Notes: a model not told the origin generated them from the letters alone. A stretch of DNA of 15,539 nt from an uncultured Lachnoanaerobaculum sp. (GCA_938041725.1 CALISX010000451.1:1-15539), one strand, 5' to 3'. Numbered from the stretch's first letter, positions 1 through 7,600 are shown. Made by a program: numbers and translations.

Positions 1-913
1 AGTGAAAATGGGTTTTATATTCATTCATGCGGGTTTTGGAAGGATCAGCGGAAACCAGGGAAGGAGCCTTGGGGTCCCAGCTTAAAATCGCTTTGGCATC
101 CAGGTAATCCCCCTTGTCTACCTGACTGCAGGCCTGGAATACAGGGAGCTGGTTGGGGTGGATCAAGGTTTTGCCTGTAAATCCTGCCAGAGAGTCAAGG
201 GCCATTTCTTTTTCTAAGCCCTCCTGCCAATGGGGGCCTCCAAAATACTCCCATACCGGCCCGGAAATCACATAGTCCCTGCCGTATACCGACACCAGAT
301 CCGTAAAAATATCTGCCACAGGTCGGATCTGATAAATATTTTCCGTGGCCCTTCTGCGCAGGCCAAAGATATGGCAAAGGTCATTCCCCCCCACCCGAAG
401 CCCCAGGATGAAGGGTTCCAGAGCCTTCAGTTCTTCCTTTAAGGAAAGCAAAAGGGGAATACGGAGGGAGGGGTCAATCAAAGAGGCGCTTTCATAAATG
501 GGCATTAAAAAAACAGGGTGCTTTGGATCTGTGTTAATAGCATTCAGGGTCTCTAAATAACCCCTGCAATTTTCCATGGAAAATTTCGAGGCAATGTAGC
601 CGGTGAGAAGCTTTGCCAGAGATCCTGCCCTTTGATGAAAGGATTTCATCTGTTCACCGTTTCGCACCCGGATAAAAAACTGCGGCAGTGGAAGGGGACT
701 TTGCTCCAGGGCAGTATGGATTTGCCCCAGGGTGTTTAAAAGAGTGGACTCTGCCTGTTCCACCAGGTGATCTGGAACGGTATCCTCCAGGCAAAAGGCC
801 AGGGAATAGGGCAGAGGGAATTTTTGGGAAAGCAGCGCATGTGCTATATCTGTATTGTTTCCTGGGGTATAAAGCAGGCCTCCGACAGAATAGTATATTT
901 TTGCATTTTTCAT
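1..913 (-). CDS. Partial HpcH/HpaI aldolase / CitE-like C-C bond lyase of the Ter biosynthetic module
   Basis: The frame opens at the ATG at 913-911 and runs 304 codons without a stop off the left edge, so the C terminus is missing. An AAGGAAC ribosome binding site precedes it. The protein reads as a TIM-barrel CitE-family lyase. It has a GGLLYTPGNN opening strand (about 11-20), the acidic CLEDTV motif (41-46, metal ligand Glu/Asp), PIYES (138-142), GLRVGGNDLCHIFGLRR (171-187) and the family signature GFTGKTLIHPNQ (244-255). These enzymes make or break C-C bonds next to a carboxylate or acyl-CoA using a divalent metal, in the cytosol. A distinct subfamily (the C-C_Bond_Lyase family of Ter gene clusters) is predicted to act in synthesis of a nucleoside-like metabolite, which fits the Ter genes to the right. 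The true substrate is unknown. The gene is divergent from the protease operon. Family assignment is strong; the Ter-specific role is inference from context. Confidence 0.88.
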   Translation of the reverse strand, partial: MKNAKIYYSVGGLLYTPGNNTDIAHALLSQKFPLPYSLAFCLEDTVPDHLVEQAESTLLNTLGQIHTALEQSPLPLPQFFIRVRNGEQMKSFHQRAGSLAKLLTGYIASKFSMENCRGYLETLNAINTDPKHPVFLMPIYESASLIDPSLRIPLLLSLKEELKALEPFILGLRVGGNDLCHIFGLRRRATENIYQIRPVADIFTDLVSVYGRDYVISGPVWEYFGGPHWQEGLEKEMALDSLAGFTGKTLIHPNQLPVFQACSQVDKGDYLDAKAILSWDPKAPSLVSADPSKTRMNEYKTHFH

Positions 914-975
914 AATATTATCTGTTCCTTATGGTAAGTGTTCCGGGCGGCACCATGTAAAGGCCGCCAATGGAA

Positions 976-1015
976 AGAGCGGAACCGCTCCTACTATAGC
1001 ACAAAGTTCCGGGGA
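976..1015 (-). promoter_or_regulatory. Candidate promoter and leader hairpin for the CitE-like lyase
   Basis: On the minus strand an extended -10 (TGC TATAGT; TATAGT occupies plus positions 993-998) is preceded by CTGTCA at 18 nt spacing. Just downstream, plus 977-990, lies a perfect 6-bp inverted repeat (GAGCGG-AA-CCGCTC) that would sit near the 5' end of the transcript. The -10 is good and the -35 fair (4 of 6). The role of the hairpin is unknown: mRNA stabiliser, attenuator or operator are all possible. Confidence 0.5.
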
Positions 1016-1032
1016 ATGACAGAAGCAAAAGG

Positions 1033-1061
1033 AATACAAAATTTCTTTTTTATGGTAAACT
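1033..1061 (+). promoter_or_regulatory. Weak candidate promoter for the protease-YceG-TelA operon
   Basis: An extended -10 (TGG TAAACT, hexamer at 1056-1061) has a poor -35 (AATACA, 1033-1038) at 17 nt spacing. It would give a leader of about 65 nt before the ATG at 1133. It is the best sigma-A-like match in the 914-1132 divergent intergenic region, but it is weak and an alternative sigma factor or activator could be used instead. No second obvious promoter was seen. Confidence 0.3.
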
Positions 1062-1132
1062 AATGTCATATTTGGGGAGAAGGCAGCAGAGTCTGCAGGC
1101 AAGGTCTTCCCGAACCCTGGAAAGGAGCCTAC

Positions 1133-2692
1133 ATGGAATTCAGGCATAATGAACTATTGATTTCTTCTCTCTCGGCCTTTCAAGACGCCCGGGGAACCAT
1201 ACAAAGAGACGTAAAGCAGGTTTGTTTTGTACGGCTAAAGGGGTATTCCCGGGAGCTTTGCAGCCAGCTAAGGTCGGTGGATGCCTGTTTGAATACAAAA
1301 ATGGCCCGAAAGGAGCTTTTATATACCCGGATCTCTTCTCTGAGTCTCCCCCGGTCAGGGGATGTGTACATCCAGGCCTATGAGGCCTGGAAAACCGCCC
1401 CTTCTTTGGTTTCCCTGCCCTGCAGCAGGAACAATGCCCAGCTGGCCAAGGTTTTGGGAGAGGCTCTGGACTGTGTTTTGTCTATTTACAGGAACCTGCG
1501 GGCCGGCGCCAGTGATTCCATTCTTCGAAATTTTGCTGTGAAGCTTTTGTATTGGACGGATGAGCTGTTGCAAAGGCTGCCGGGGACCTACCATCCCGGG
1601 ATGATATTAAAAATCATCGGGGAAAATGTGCAAAAGGATCAGGAATATCTGTTTTTTTATTTTCTCACCATGCTGGGGGCAGATGTGCTGCTGCTGCAAA
1701 CCCGGGGGGACGTTCCCCTGGATTTTGGGTATCTGCGGTTAAGCGCAGATATTTCTATGGGTCCTTATTCTCCAGAGCCCCTGCCCCCCTACGATCCTGC
1801 CCTTTTGGAGCAGACCGGAGTAAGCCCGCCGTCTCGGCGGGAAGCCCCTGTTTCCCAAAGGAATGTGGTGGTGCAGATTCCCAAAAGGCCGGACAAGAAG
1901 AGAAGGGGAGATTCACCCACTGTCCCTTCCCAGACAACTGCCCTTCCCCAGTCTTTTCAGCCCCAGCCCGGGGCTTCCCAGGGGAGTCTGGTAAGGGTGC
2001 AGATTCCTCCCAGAAGGCAAAAACCAGGGGCTCTAAAGGCCTCTGCACCCTCTCCTATTGCTTCCACTTCTTCCAGGGGTGCTGTTGCTGTGCCCTCCCA
2101 AAGCAGAGTACAGTCCCGGGAGAAATCCTTCGAGGAGCTGGCTCTTTTGGCAGCTTCTGTGGTGATGGTAGCCATTGCCGATGAAAGGGGAGAGGTGGGG
2201 GCCACAGGTTCCGGGATTATGGTGGGGGAGGCAGGCTACATCCTCACCAACAACCATGTGATCCGAGGGGGCCAGCACTTTTTGGTTCGGATCGAGAATG
2301 ATGATCAGGTGTATGAAACCACAGAGGTGATAAAGTACAATCAGGTGCTGGATCTGGCTCTGATTCGGATTGCCAGAAGGCTTTCTCCCCTTAGGGTATA
2401 TGCCGGGGCGAATAAGCCGGTGCGGGGCCAGAAGGTGGTGGCCATTGGAAGCCCCTTGGGACTCTTTAATTCTGTCTCCGATGGGATTATCTCCGGTTTC
2501 CGGGTGATTGACCATGTGGATATGATTCAGTTCACTGCCCCCATTTCCCATGGCTCCTCTGGAGGAGCCGTGTTAAATATGCAGGGGGAGGTGATCGGAA
2601 TCTCTACGGCGGGATTTGACAGGGGGCAGAACATTAACCTGGCCGTTCCCTATGATGCCATTCAACCCTTTATCCGCGGCTTTATTTCTTAG
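1133..2692 (+). CDS. Cytosolic HtrA/DegP-like trypsin-fold serine protease with N-terminal YceG-like domain
   Basis: Predicted serine endopeptidase of 519 residues. The C-terminal domain (about 333-519) is an S1C-type trypsin fold with a complete triad: His375 in LTNNHV, Asp407 in VLDLALI, Ser476 in HGSSGGA. No signal peptide, transmembrane segment or PDZ domain is visible, so it is probably cytosolic, unlike classical HtrA. Residues about 207-330 form a Pro/Ser/Gln-rich linker with two copies of a V-x-VQIP-basic motif (245-252 and 287-294). The N-terminal region (about 105-195) contains an IL-x-N...KLL-x-W stretch and LGADVLLL, matching the repeat unit of the next protein, YceG. The ATG at 1133 has a GGAG ribosome binding site 8 nt upstream. 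It is the first gene of an operon, with 10 nt to YceG. The target is unknown; processing or quality control of Ter components is an inference. The protease assignment is firm, the N-terminal homology is read by eye. Confidence 0.88.
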   Translation: MEFRHNELLISSLSAFQDARGTIQRDVKQVCFVRLKGYSRELCSQLRSVDACLNTKMARKELLYTRISSLSLPRSGDVYIQAYEAWKTAPSLVSLPCSRNNAQLAKVLGEALDCVLSIYRNLRAGASDSILRNFAVKLLYWTDELLQRLPGTYHPGMILKIIGENVQKDQEYLFFYFLTMLGADVLLLQTRGDVPLDFGYLRLSADISMGPYSPEPLPPYDPALLEQTGVSPPSRREAPVSQRNVVVQIPKRPDKKRRGDSPTVPSQTTALPQSFQPQPGASQGSLVRVQIPPRRQKPGALKASAPSPIASTSSRGAVAVPSQSRVQSREKSFEELALLAASVVMVAIADERGEVGATGSGIMVGEAGYILTNNHVIRGGQHFLVRIENDDQVYETTEVIKYNQVLDLALIRIARRLSPLRVYAGANKPVRGQKVVAIGSPLGLFNSVSDGIISGFRVIDHVDMIQFTAPISHGSSGGAVLNMQGEVIGISTAGFDRGQNINLAVPYDAIQPFIRGFIS

Positions 2693-2702
2693 AGGAAAGG
2701 AT

Positions 2703-4973
2703 ATGCTGGAACAAAGAAAACTCAATGCCCTGGAGGATTTCTTTATAGATGCAAGCAAAAGAAATCCCAGAGGCGTATATTTTTATAGAATCTATCAATA
2801 TAATGCAAACATTGAAAAGGGGATTCGCCGCTTTTTTGAGGCAGCGGGGCAAAACGGCATGATCTTTGAAGGGGGAATTGCCAATCCCCTGCCCCATCAG
2901 CTCAATTATTACTTTGAAATCATGGGACAGGAGTTTCGCCTGGAGCGGAGTTTTTATGCCTATGGTTTGAAAAAGTGGATGCCAAGGCTGACGGATGCCC
3001 AAAGGGAGGACATGGCCGGAGCCATGGAGCTGGCTATGAATGCCCTGCGGCGAAACAGCAATAACGAAAATATTCTCAAAAACACCTATATCAAGCTGAT
3101 GTGCTGGCTGTACTACCGGATGGAGGGGGTTGTGTACGCTTTGGGCCGGGATGCTCTGCCAAAGATTTTGTATGAGGGAACCCCTGGGAAATATGAGCTG
3201 GCTCTTTTGTATGTTCTTTCCTGCACCGGGGCCGATGTGCTGCTTTTGGAATATGGGGGAGACGGAGTCTATCAAAGGGAGGATCCGGAGAATTTTTGGA
3301 GCCATCCCCTGGAGATACAAGGAAGTGCCTTTCCCCAGGATTTTTCCCTGAAAAAAATCAGAAACCAGGTGCAGCAGGATTTGGCAGCCAAAAAAATCTA
3401 TGGTCTGCCGCCAAGGACGAAGGGGGCCACCAATGTCTGGCTTAGCGGGAAAATTCTGGAGGATGTGAAAAAAGCAACAGGAAAGCGGGGAAAGGGAGGG
3501 GATTTCTATTACAATCTCTATGCCCGCCTGCAGGGGGTGGAGGATGAAGCCACCTATGAAAACGACCTGTATAAACTGACTTTATTTTTCCAGGAAAACA
3601 AACGAAAGACCTGTATTGTGAATCATCAGATTCCCCAGCCGGCCAATGAGGAGATCCAAAGGATTGTGCGGAATCCCTATAACACCCTGGATCAGATGCT
3701 GGGGGGATTAAAGGCCAATATCAACTTTGCCTCTTCAGAGCTGCGGCGTATTGTGACCAAGGTATTTTTGGACATCTGCCTGGAGGAGGACCACAGCAAT
3801 CTGCGCCGAATGGAAAACAAGGCAGTGATTTTGCTTTGCTGGCTTAACCGCTACAAAAAAGAGCTTTTGGATGCCTGGCAGCCGGGAGGTTCCTTCTCTG
3901 TGTTCATTTTCTTTGGAAATGTGCAAAATGAAAATGAGGCTATGTTTTTAAAATTCCTGGGACGGCTTCCTGTGGATGTGCTGATCTTTGACCCGGATTT
4001 GCAGCATGCAAGCGTTTTAAAGGATGATTTACTCTATGAACAGCATGGGGAATGCTCCATGGCTGTGGCGGAATACCCGGACAAGGAGGGGATGGTGCGC
4101 CTGGGAACTATGGCTTACCATGCGGAAAGACAAATGGACGGGCTTTTATACCAGGATACGGGCCTTTATCGGAATATGCAGTACAAGCAGGCAGTGCCTC
4201 TGGTTCTTTCCACCACCTTTGAGGAGATTAAGATTTACTGGAGCGAAGCCCTAAGCTTTCGTCCCAATTTCTCTGTGGAAGCCAATGTGGTGAATATGCC
4301 GGTGATTTTTGCCAAGGTGTCCGGGGTAGGGCCGGAGGGAGTGGCAGGCTATTGGAGCTATATTAAGTCCCTCCTTTCTCCCGAGAGGGACAATTATCTG
4401 CTGGTAAAAAACGGCCCCTTGTTTGATGCCTATCAAAACAATCCCATGAAGCCCTTTGTAACGGAGTTTTATCGGAATGGAAAATGGCGTCCGGAGCAGA
4501 TTAAAGCCCATTGGGAGTATCAATACGGCTATCTGCGGGAGGAGGCCCAGGATTTTATTCTGGATAAGATTCGGCTTTTGATTGAGTCCAGGATCATTAA
4601 AGGAACCTTTGAAAACGGCACAGAATATACCATTATTTCCGTTTTGCTGGCTTTGCCAAAGGAAGTGCTTCGGCTTTTGCAAAAGTTTGATTTTACCAAG
4701 AAAAACCCCAAGCTGGTGTGGATCAATACCACAGATGCAGTGCTTTCCCTGGAGGATGCTATTTTGACAGCATTTTTAAATCTGGTGGGCTTTGATATTG
4801 TCTTTTTCGTGCCCACGGGATATTCTATTATAGAGCGCCACTATACAAAAAAAATGATAGAGGAGCATCAAATCGGGGAATATCAGTATGATCTGAATAT
4901 TCCGGATTTTAATCAAATTAAGGAGAACAAAAAAAGAAAATCCTTTTGGGGTTCTTTTTTTGGGAAAGGATAA
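2703..4973 (+). CDS. yceG: YceG-family Ter-associated protein with three repeat units
   Basis: A 756-residue protein. The start chosen is the ATG at 2703, because AGAGGAAAGG sits just upstream and the open frame further 5' only overlaps the protease end. It resembles the B. subtilis YceG family, described as a putative component of the Ter biosynthetic module; its biochemical activity is unknown. Three units appear by eye. Unit 1 (about 23-190) carries ILKNTYIKLMCW and TGADVLLLEYGGD. Unit 2 (about 267-432) carries ENKAVILLCW and LPVDVLIFDPD. Unit 3 (about 533-708) carries EYTIISVLLALP and VGFDIVFFVPTGY. Each unit starts with a conserved strand-helix stretch (FYYNLYARLQGVEDE in unit 2, MPVIFAKVSGVGPE in unit 3). 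The C terminus is basic and hydrophobic (KKRKSFWGSFFGKG), a possible membrane or partner contact. The next gene, TelA, follows after 6 nt, the same YceG-YceH order as in Bacillus. It is longer than the roughly 540 residues I recall for the Bacillus protein, consistent with an extra unit. Confidence 0.82.
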   Translation: MLEQRKLNALEDFFIDASKRNPRGVYFYRIYQYNANIEKGIRRFFEAAGQNGMIFEGGIANPLPHQLNYYFEIMGQEFRLERSFYAYGLKKWMPRLTDAQREDMAGAMELAMNALRRNSNNENILKNTYIKLMCWLYYRMEGVVYALGRDALPKILYEGTPGKYELALLYVLSCTGADVLLLEYGGDGVYQREDPENFWSHPLEIQGSAFPQDFSLKKIRNQVQQDLAAKKIYGLPPRTKGATNVWLSGKILEDVKKATGKRGKGGDFYYNLYARLQGVEDEATYENDLYKLTLFFQENKRKTCIVNHQIPQPANEEIQRIVRNPYNTLDQMLGGLKANINFASSELRRIVTKVFLDICLEEDHSNLRRMENKAVILLCWLNRYKKELLDAWQPGGSFSVFIFFGNVQNENEAMFLKFLGRLPVDVLIFDPDLQHASVLKDDLLYEQHGECSMAVAEYPDKEGMVRLGTMAYHAERQMDGLLYQDTGLYRNMQYKQAVPLVLSTTFEEIKIYWSEALSFRPNFSVEANVVNMPVIFAKVSGVGPEGVAGYWSYIKSLLSPERDNYLLVKNGPLFDAYQNNPMKPFVTEFYRNGKWRPEQIKAHWEYQYGYLREEAQDFILDKIRLLIESRIIKGTFENGTEYTIISVLLALPKEVLRLLQKFDFTKKNPKLVWINTTDAVLSLEDAILTAFLNLVGFDIVFFVPTGYSIIERHYTKKMIEEHQIGEYQYDLNIPDFNQIKENKKRKSFWGSFFGKG

Positions 4974-4979
4974 GAACAT

Positions 4980-6131
4980 ATGGGCTTAGATTTTACTAAG
5001 AAAACACAGGCACAGGAGGAAGTGCAGGTACAGGAAAATACCCAGCTGGAGGTGGTACAAAATTACGATGTGGTGGCTGACGGGGCACAGATGCGGGAGG
5101 TATTGGTAAACTCCAAGGAAGTGGACGATATTGTCAGCAAAATTGAATTGGACGACTTAAACAGCATTGTGAGCTTTGGAGGAGAGGTGGCGGGAGAGAT
5201 TTCCAAGGCCTCGGATGTGGTTTTAAACAGCATGAGCATGTCCCAGCTGGATGATTCCAGCGTGATGTTAAATACCCTGGCAAAGATCATGGGGAAATTT
5301 GATATTGATGAGATTCGGGAGGACAAGGGTTTTTTTGGAAAGTTCTTTGGAAACCTCAGAAAGGAACTGGACAAGATTCTGGAAAAATACCAAACCATGG
5401 GCGGAGAGGTGGACAAGATCTATGTGCAGCTCAAGCAGTACGAATCGGAGATCAAACAAGCCAACAAAAAGCTGGATACCATGTTTGAAGCCAATGTGGG
5501 GTATTACCATGAGCTGGTAAAGTATATCCTGGCCGGGGAGCAGGGCTGCAGAGAGCTGCAGGAATATATTGCCCAAAAACAAAAGGAGCTGGATGAAACC
5601 GGGGACAATACCCTGCGGTTTGAGGTGCAGAATTTAAACAATGCACTTTTAATGCTGGAGCAAAGAACCCAGGATCTGCGCACTGCAGAAAATATTGCCC
5701 TTCAGTCCATTCCCATGATTAAGACCATGGAATTCAGCAATGTGAACCTGATCCGAAAGATCAATTCCGCCTTTATTATTACCCTGCCGGTGTTTAAGCA
5801 GGCCCTGGCCCAGGCCATCATGCTAAAGCGCCAGAAGATTCAGGCAGAGGCCATGTCGGAATTAGATAAGAAAACCAATGAACTGCTGATTAAAAATGCC
5901 CAGAACACAGTGGAGCAGTCCAAGCTGACAGCCCAGCTGGCCTCTGGCAGCTCCATTAAAATCGAAACCCTGGAAACCACCTGGAGAACCATTGTTCAGG
6001 GCATTGACGAAACCAAGCAGATTCAGGAAAATGCCAGGGCCAAAAGGCTGGATGATGCCAAGAGGCTGGATGCCATTAAAAAGGAATTTTATGATAAATT
6101 CCATGTACAGGCCAGGAACCAGACTGAATAG
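4980..6131 (+). CDS. telA: Toxic anion resistance protein, TelA/YceH family
   Basis: A 383-residue, largely helical and charged protein of the TelA family, linked to resistance to tellurite, other toxic anions and cell-envelope stress; the mechanism is not settled. Family hallmarks are MFEANVGYYHELVKYILAGE (about 167-186), the LEQRTQDLRTAENIALQSIP region, the SAFIITLPVFKQALAQAI region, and a long C-terminal coiled-coil-like stretch ending DAIKKEFYDKF. Residues 116-124 (KGFFGKFFG) form a short hydrophobic patch typical of the N-terminal part of this family. No transmembrane segments are visible, so it is probably cytosolic or peripherally membrane-bound. It lies 6 nt after YceG, with AAGGAT overlapping the YceG end as ribosome binding site. 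It is the last gene of the protease-YceG-TelA operon. No convincing terminator follows, so some read-through into the TerD genes is possible. Confidence 0.93.
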   Translation: MGLDFTKKTQAQEEVQVQENTQLEVVQNYDVVADGAQMREVLVNSKEVDDIVSKIELDDLNSIVSFGGEVAGEISKASDVVLNSMSMSQLDDSSVMLNTLAKIMGKFDIDEIREDKGFFGKFFGNLRKELDKILEKYQTMGGEVDKIYVQLKQYESEIKQANKKLDTMFEANVGYYHELVKYILAGEQGCRELQEYIAQKQKELDETGDNTLRFEVQNLNNALLMLEQRTQDLRTAENIALQSIPMIKTMEFSNVNLIRKINSAFIITLPVFKQALAQAIMLKRQKIQAEAMSELDKKTNELLIKNAQNTVEQSKLTAQLASGSSIKIETLETTWRTIVQGIDETKQIQENARAKRLDDAKRLDAIKKEFYDKFHVQARNQTE

Positions 6132-6192
6132 AAAACTTCGGGATTTTTTCGGAAAAATTTCAAACTTTATGATACAGAGGGAAGGCCCTATG

Positions 6193-6201
6193 TGTTATAA
6201 T
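6193..6201 (+). promoter_or_regulatory. Extended -10 promoter of the tandem TerD genes
   Basis: TGT TATAAT (hexamer 6196-6201) is a perfect extended -10 element. The -35 region is weak (TACAGA at 6173-6178 with 17 nt spacing), as is common for extended -10 promoters. Transcription would start near 6208, leaving a leader of about 60 nt before the TerD start at 6270. The 6132-6269 interval otherwise holds no ORF and no clear terminator. Confidence 0.62.
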
Positions 6202-6269
6202 AGCAATACAGTTTTGTCCGGCTGTCTGCCAGGCAAAGCATAAGGTTGCATATATAGAGGAGGTTTATT

Positions 6270-6851
6270 ATGCCAATTAGTTTATCCAAGGGACAAAAAG
6301 TAGATTTGACCAAGGGAAATCCGGGATTGAAAAGTGTGGTAATCGGTCTTGGCTGGGATGTGAATGCATTTGATACAGGAGCCGATTTTGACCTGGATGC
6401 CGCGGCCTTCATGGTGGGGGAAAACGGAGCCTGCCCCAGTGAAAAGGAGTTTATTTTTTACGGCAATTTAGAGCATCCCAGCGGTGCTGTAAAGCATATG
6501 GGGGACAACTTAACCGGATCCGGTGAGGGAGATGATGAGCAGATTACCATTGATCTTACAGCTGTTCCTGCAGATATTGCAAAAATCGCCTTTACTGTAA
6601 CCATTTATGAGGCGGATGCCAGACATCAGAACTTCGGCCAGGTATCCAATGCCTATATCCGTGTATTGGACGGCAGCAATGGCACTGAGCTGATCAAGTA
6701 TGATCTGGGAGAGGACTTCTCCATTGAAACCGCCGTGGTGGTGGCAGAGCTTTACAGAAACAATGGGGAATGGAAGTTTAATGCCATTGGCAGCGGCTTC
6801 CAGGGCGGTTTGGCAGCTCTTTGCGGCCATTATGGCATCCAGGTGGCCTAG
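6270..6851 (+). CDS. terD: TerD-family calcium-binding stress protein (first copy)
   Basis: A 193-residue full-length TerD domain. TerD proteins are small cytosolic beta-sandwich proteins that bind calcium and act in tellurite, phage and envelope stress responses. All family motifs are present: [11 protein letters not shown] (5-15), VIGLGWD (24-30), DFDLDAAAF (39-47), [15 protein letters not shown] (76-90), [12 protein letters not shown] (121-132) and [11 protein letters not shown] (166-176). The Asp-rich DFDLD and GDN/GDDE loops that bind calcium are intact. The start at 6270 has a near-perfect AGAGGAGG ribosome binding site. The second TerD begins 8 nt after the stop, so the two are co-transcribed. 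TerD and TerE names are not separable from sequence alone, so the symbol is approximate. Confidence 0.95.
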   Translation: MPISLSKGQKVDLTKGNPGLKSVVIGLGWDVNAFDTGADFDLDAAAFMVGENGACPSEKEFIFYGNLEHPSGAVKHMGDNLTGSGEGDDEQITIDLTAVPADIAKIAFTVTIYEADARHQNFGQVSNAYIRVLDGSNGTELIKYDLGEDFSIETAVVVAELYRNNGEWKFNAIGSGFQGGLAALCGHYGIQVA

Positions 6852-6859
6852 GAGGAAAT

Positions 6860-7480
6860 ATGTCAATCAGTTTGCAAAAGGGGCAGAAGGTCAGTCTAAC
6901 CAAGGACCATGCAGGTCTTTCCCGGGTAGTGGTGGGACTGGGCTGGGATGAGGTAAGCCAGGAACCGGCGAAAAAGGGCGGTTTTTTGGGCAGCCTTTTT
7001 GGAAGCGGCTCTTCCCAGGGGTCGGCCATTGACTGCGATGCCTCTGCCGTTGTACTGTCGGAGGGAAAGTTAAGGGCCAAGGAGGATCTGGTTTATTATG
7101 GAAATCTTCGGCATCCTTCCGGTATGGTTACCCATATGGGGGATAATTTAACCGGAGCAGGAGAAGGGGATGATGAACAGATTGTGATTGATCTGGCCCA
7201 TATGCCGCCCCAGTATGACCGGATTGTAATGGTGGTAAATATTTATCAGGCCCAGAAAAGAAACCAGCATTTTGGCATGATTCAAAATGCCTTTATCCGC
7301 CTGGTGGATGAGCGCAATGGTCAGGAACTGCTCAAGTATAATCTTACAGAAAATTATTCCGGTATGACCGCCATGATTTTCGGAGAGATCTATCGCCATA
7401 ATGGAGAGTGGAAATTCAGTGCCATAGGCCAGGGCACAACAGACCCGGATTTGGGACAGCTTATTCGAAGGTATCTCTAG
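6860..7480 (+). CDS. terD: TerD-family protein (second copy, with hydrophobic insertion)
   Basis: A 206-residue TerD paralogue. The start at 6860 is chosen over the longer frame from 6821 because GGAGG lies 5-9 nt upstream and the protein then begins MSISLQKGQKVSLTK, aligning with the first copy. The GDN/GDDE loop (94-106) is intact. The first metal loop is altered: the upstream copy has DFDLDAAAF where this one has AIDCDASAV. Between LGWD (27-30) and that loop lies an insertion of about 17 residues, AKKGGFLGSLFGSGSS (37-52), rich in Gly and hydrophobics. Similar patches occur in TelA and at the YceG C terminus. It is the second gene of a two-gene operon made by duplication, closed by the terminator at 7489. 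A specialised calcium affinity or membrane contact is inference. Confidence 0.94.
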   Translation: MSISLQKGQKVSLTKDHAGLSRVVVGLGWDEVSQEPAKKGGFLGSLFGSGSSQGSAIDCDASAVVLSEGKLRAKEDLVYYGNLRHPSGMVTHMGDNLTGAGEGDDEQIVIDLAHMPPQYDRIVMVVNIYQAQKRNQHFGMIQNAFIRLVDERNGQELLKYNLTENYSGMTAMIFGEIYRHNGEWKFSAIGQGTTDPDLGQLIRRYL

Positions 7481-7488
7481 ATATGCTG

Positions 7489-7515
7489 ATGCCGGATCTC
7501 CGGCATGGGTTTTTT
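7489..7515 (+). terminator. Intrinsic terminator after the TerD pair
   Basis: ATGCCGGA (7489-7496) and TCCGGCAT (7499-7506) form a GC-rich stem, effectively 6-8 bp, followed by GGG and six T residues (7510-7515). It lies 9 nt after the second TerD stop and separates the TerD operon from the ATPase. Confidence 0.85.
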
Positions 7516-7565
7516 AGGGAGAGTATCGTTTCTTTTATACCAAAGGCTCTTCTTCCAGAAAGGAT

Positions 7566-7594
7566 TTGACTTTTTGGGGGAAATGGTGTATGAA
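7566..7594 (+). promoter_or_regulatory. Candidate promoter of the calcium ATPase
   Basis: A good -35 (TTGACT, 7566-7571) is followed after 17 nt by a fair -10 (TATGAA, 7589-7594). Transcription would start near 7601, only a few bases before the first leader hairpin. Confidence 0.5.
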
Positions 7595-7600
7595 TGATAT

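Noticed and set aside
230..915. Plus-strand short frames at the left edge (230-442, 688-915)
   Set aside because: They are antisense to the CitE-like lyase, whose motifs are clear.
914..1132. ECF (sigma-W/M-like) promoters, as known for the Bacillus yce operon
   Set aside because: No TGAAAC-type -35 with a CGT-type -10 at 16-17 nt spacing was found here or before the TerD genes.
2033..2551. Minus-strand 172-codon frame opposite the protease domain
   Set aside because: Antisense shadow of the catalytic domain, with histidine/proline-rich low-sense sequence.
2616..2702. Upstream extension of YceG overlapping the protease end
   Set aside because: The ATG at 2703 has a strong ribosome binding site and the extension is out-of-frame protease sequence.
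6132..6175. Terminator after TelA
   Set aside because: Only an AT stem (ATTTTT/AAAAAT) with a 4-nt loop is found, with no GC pairs or proper T tract.
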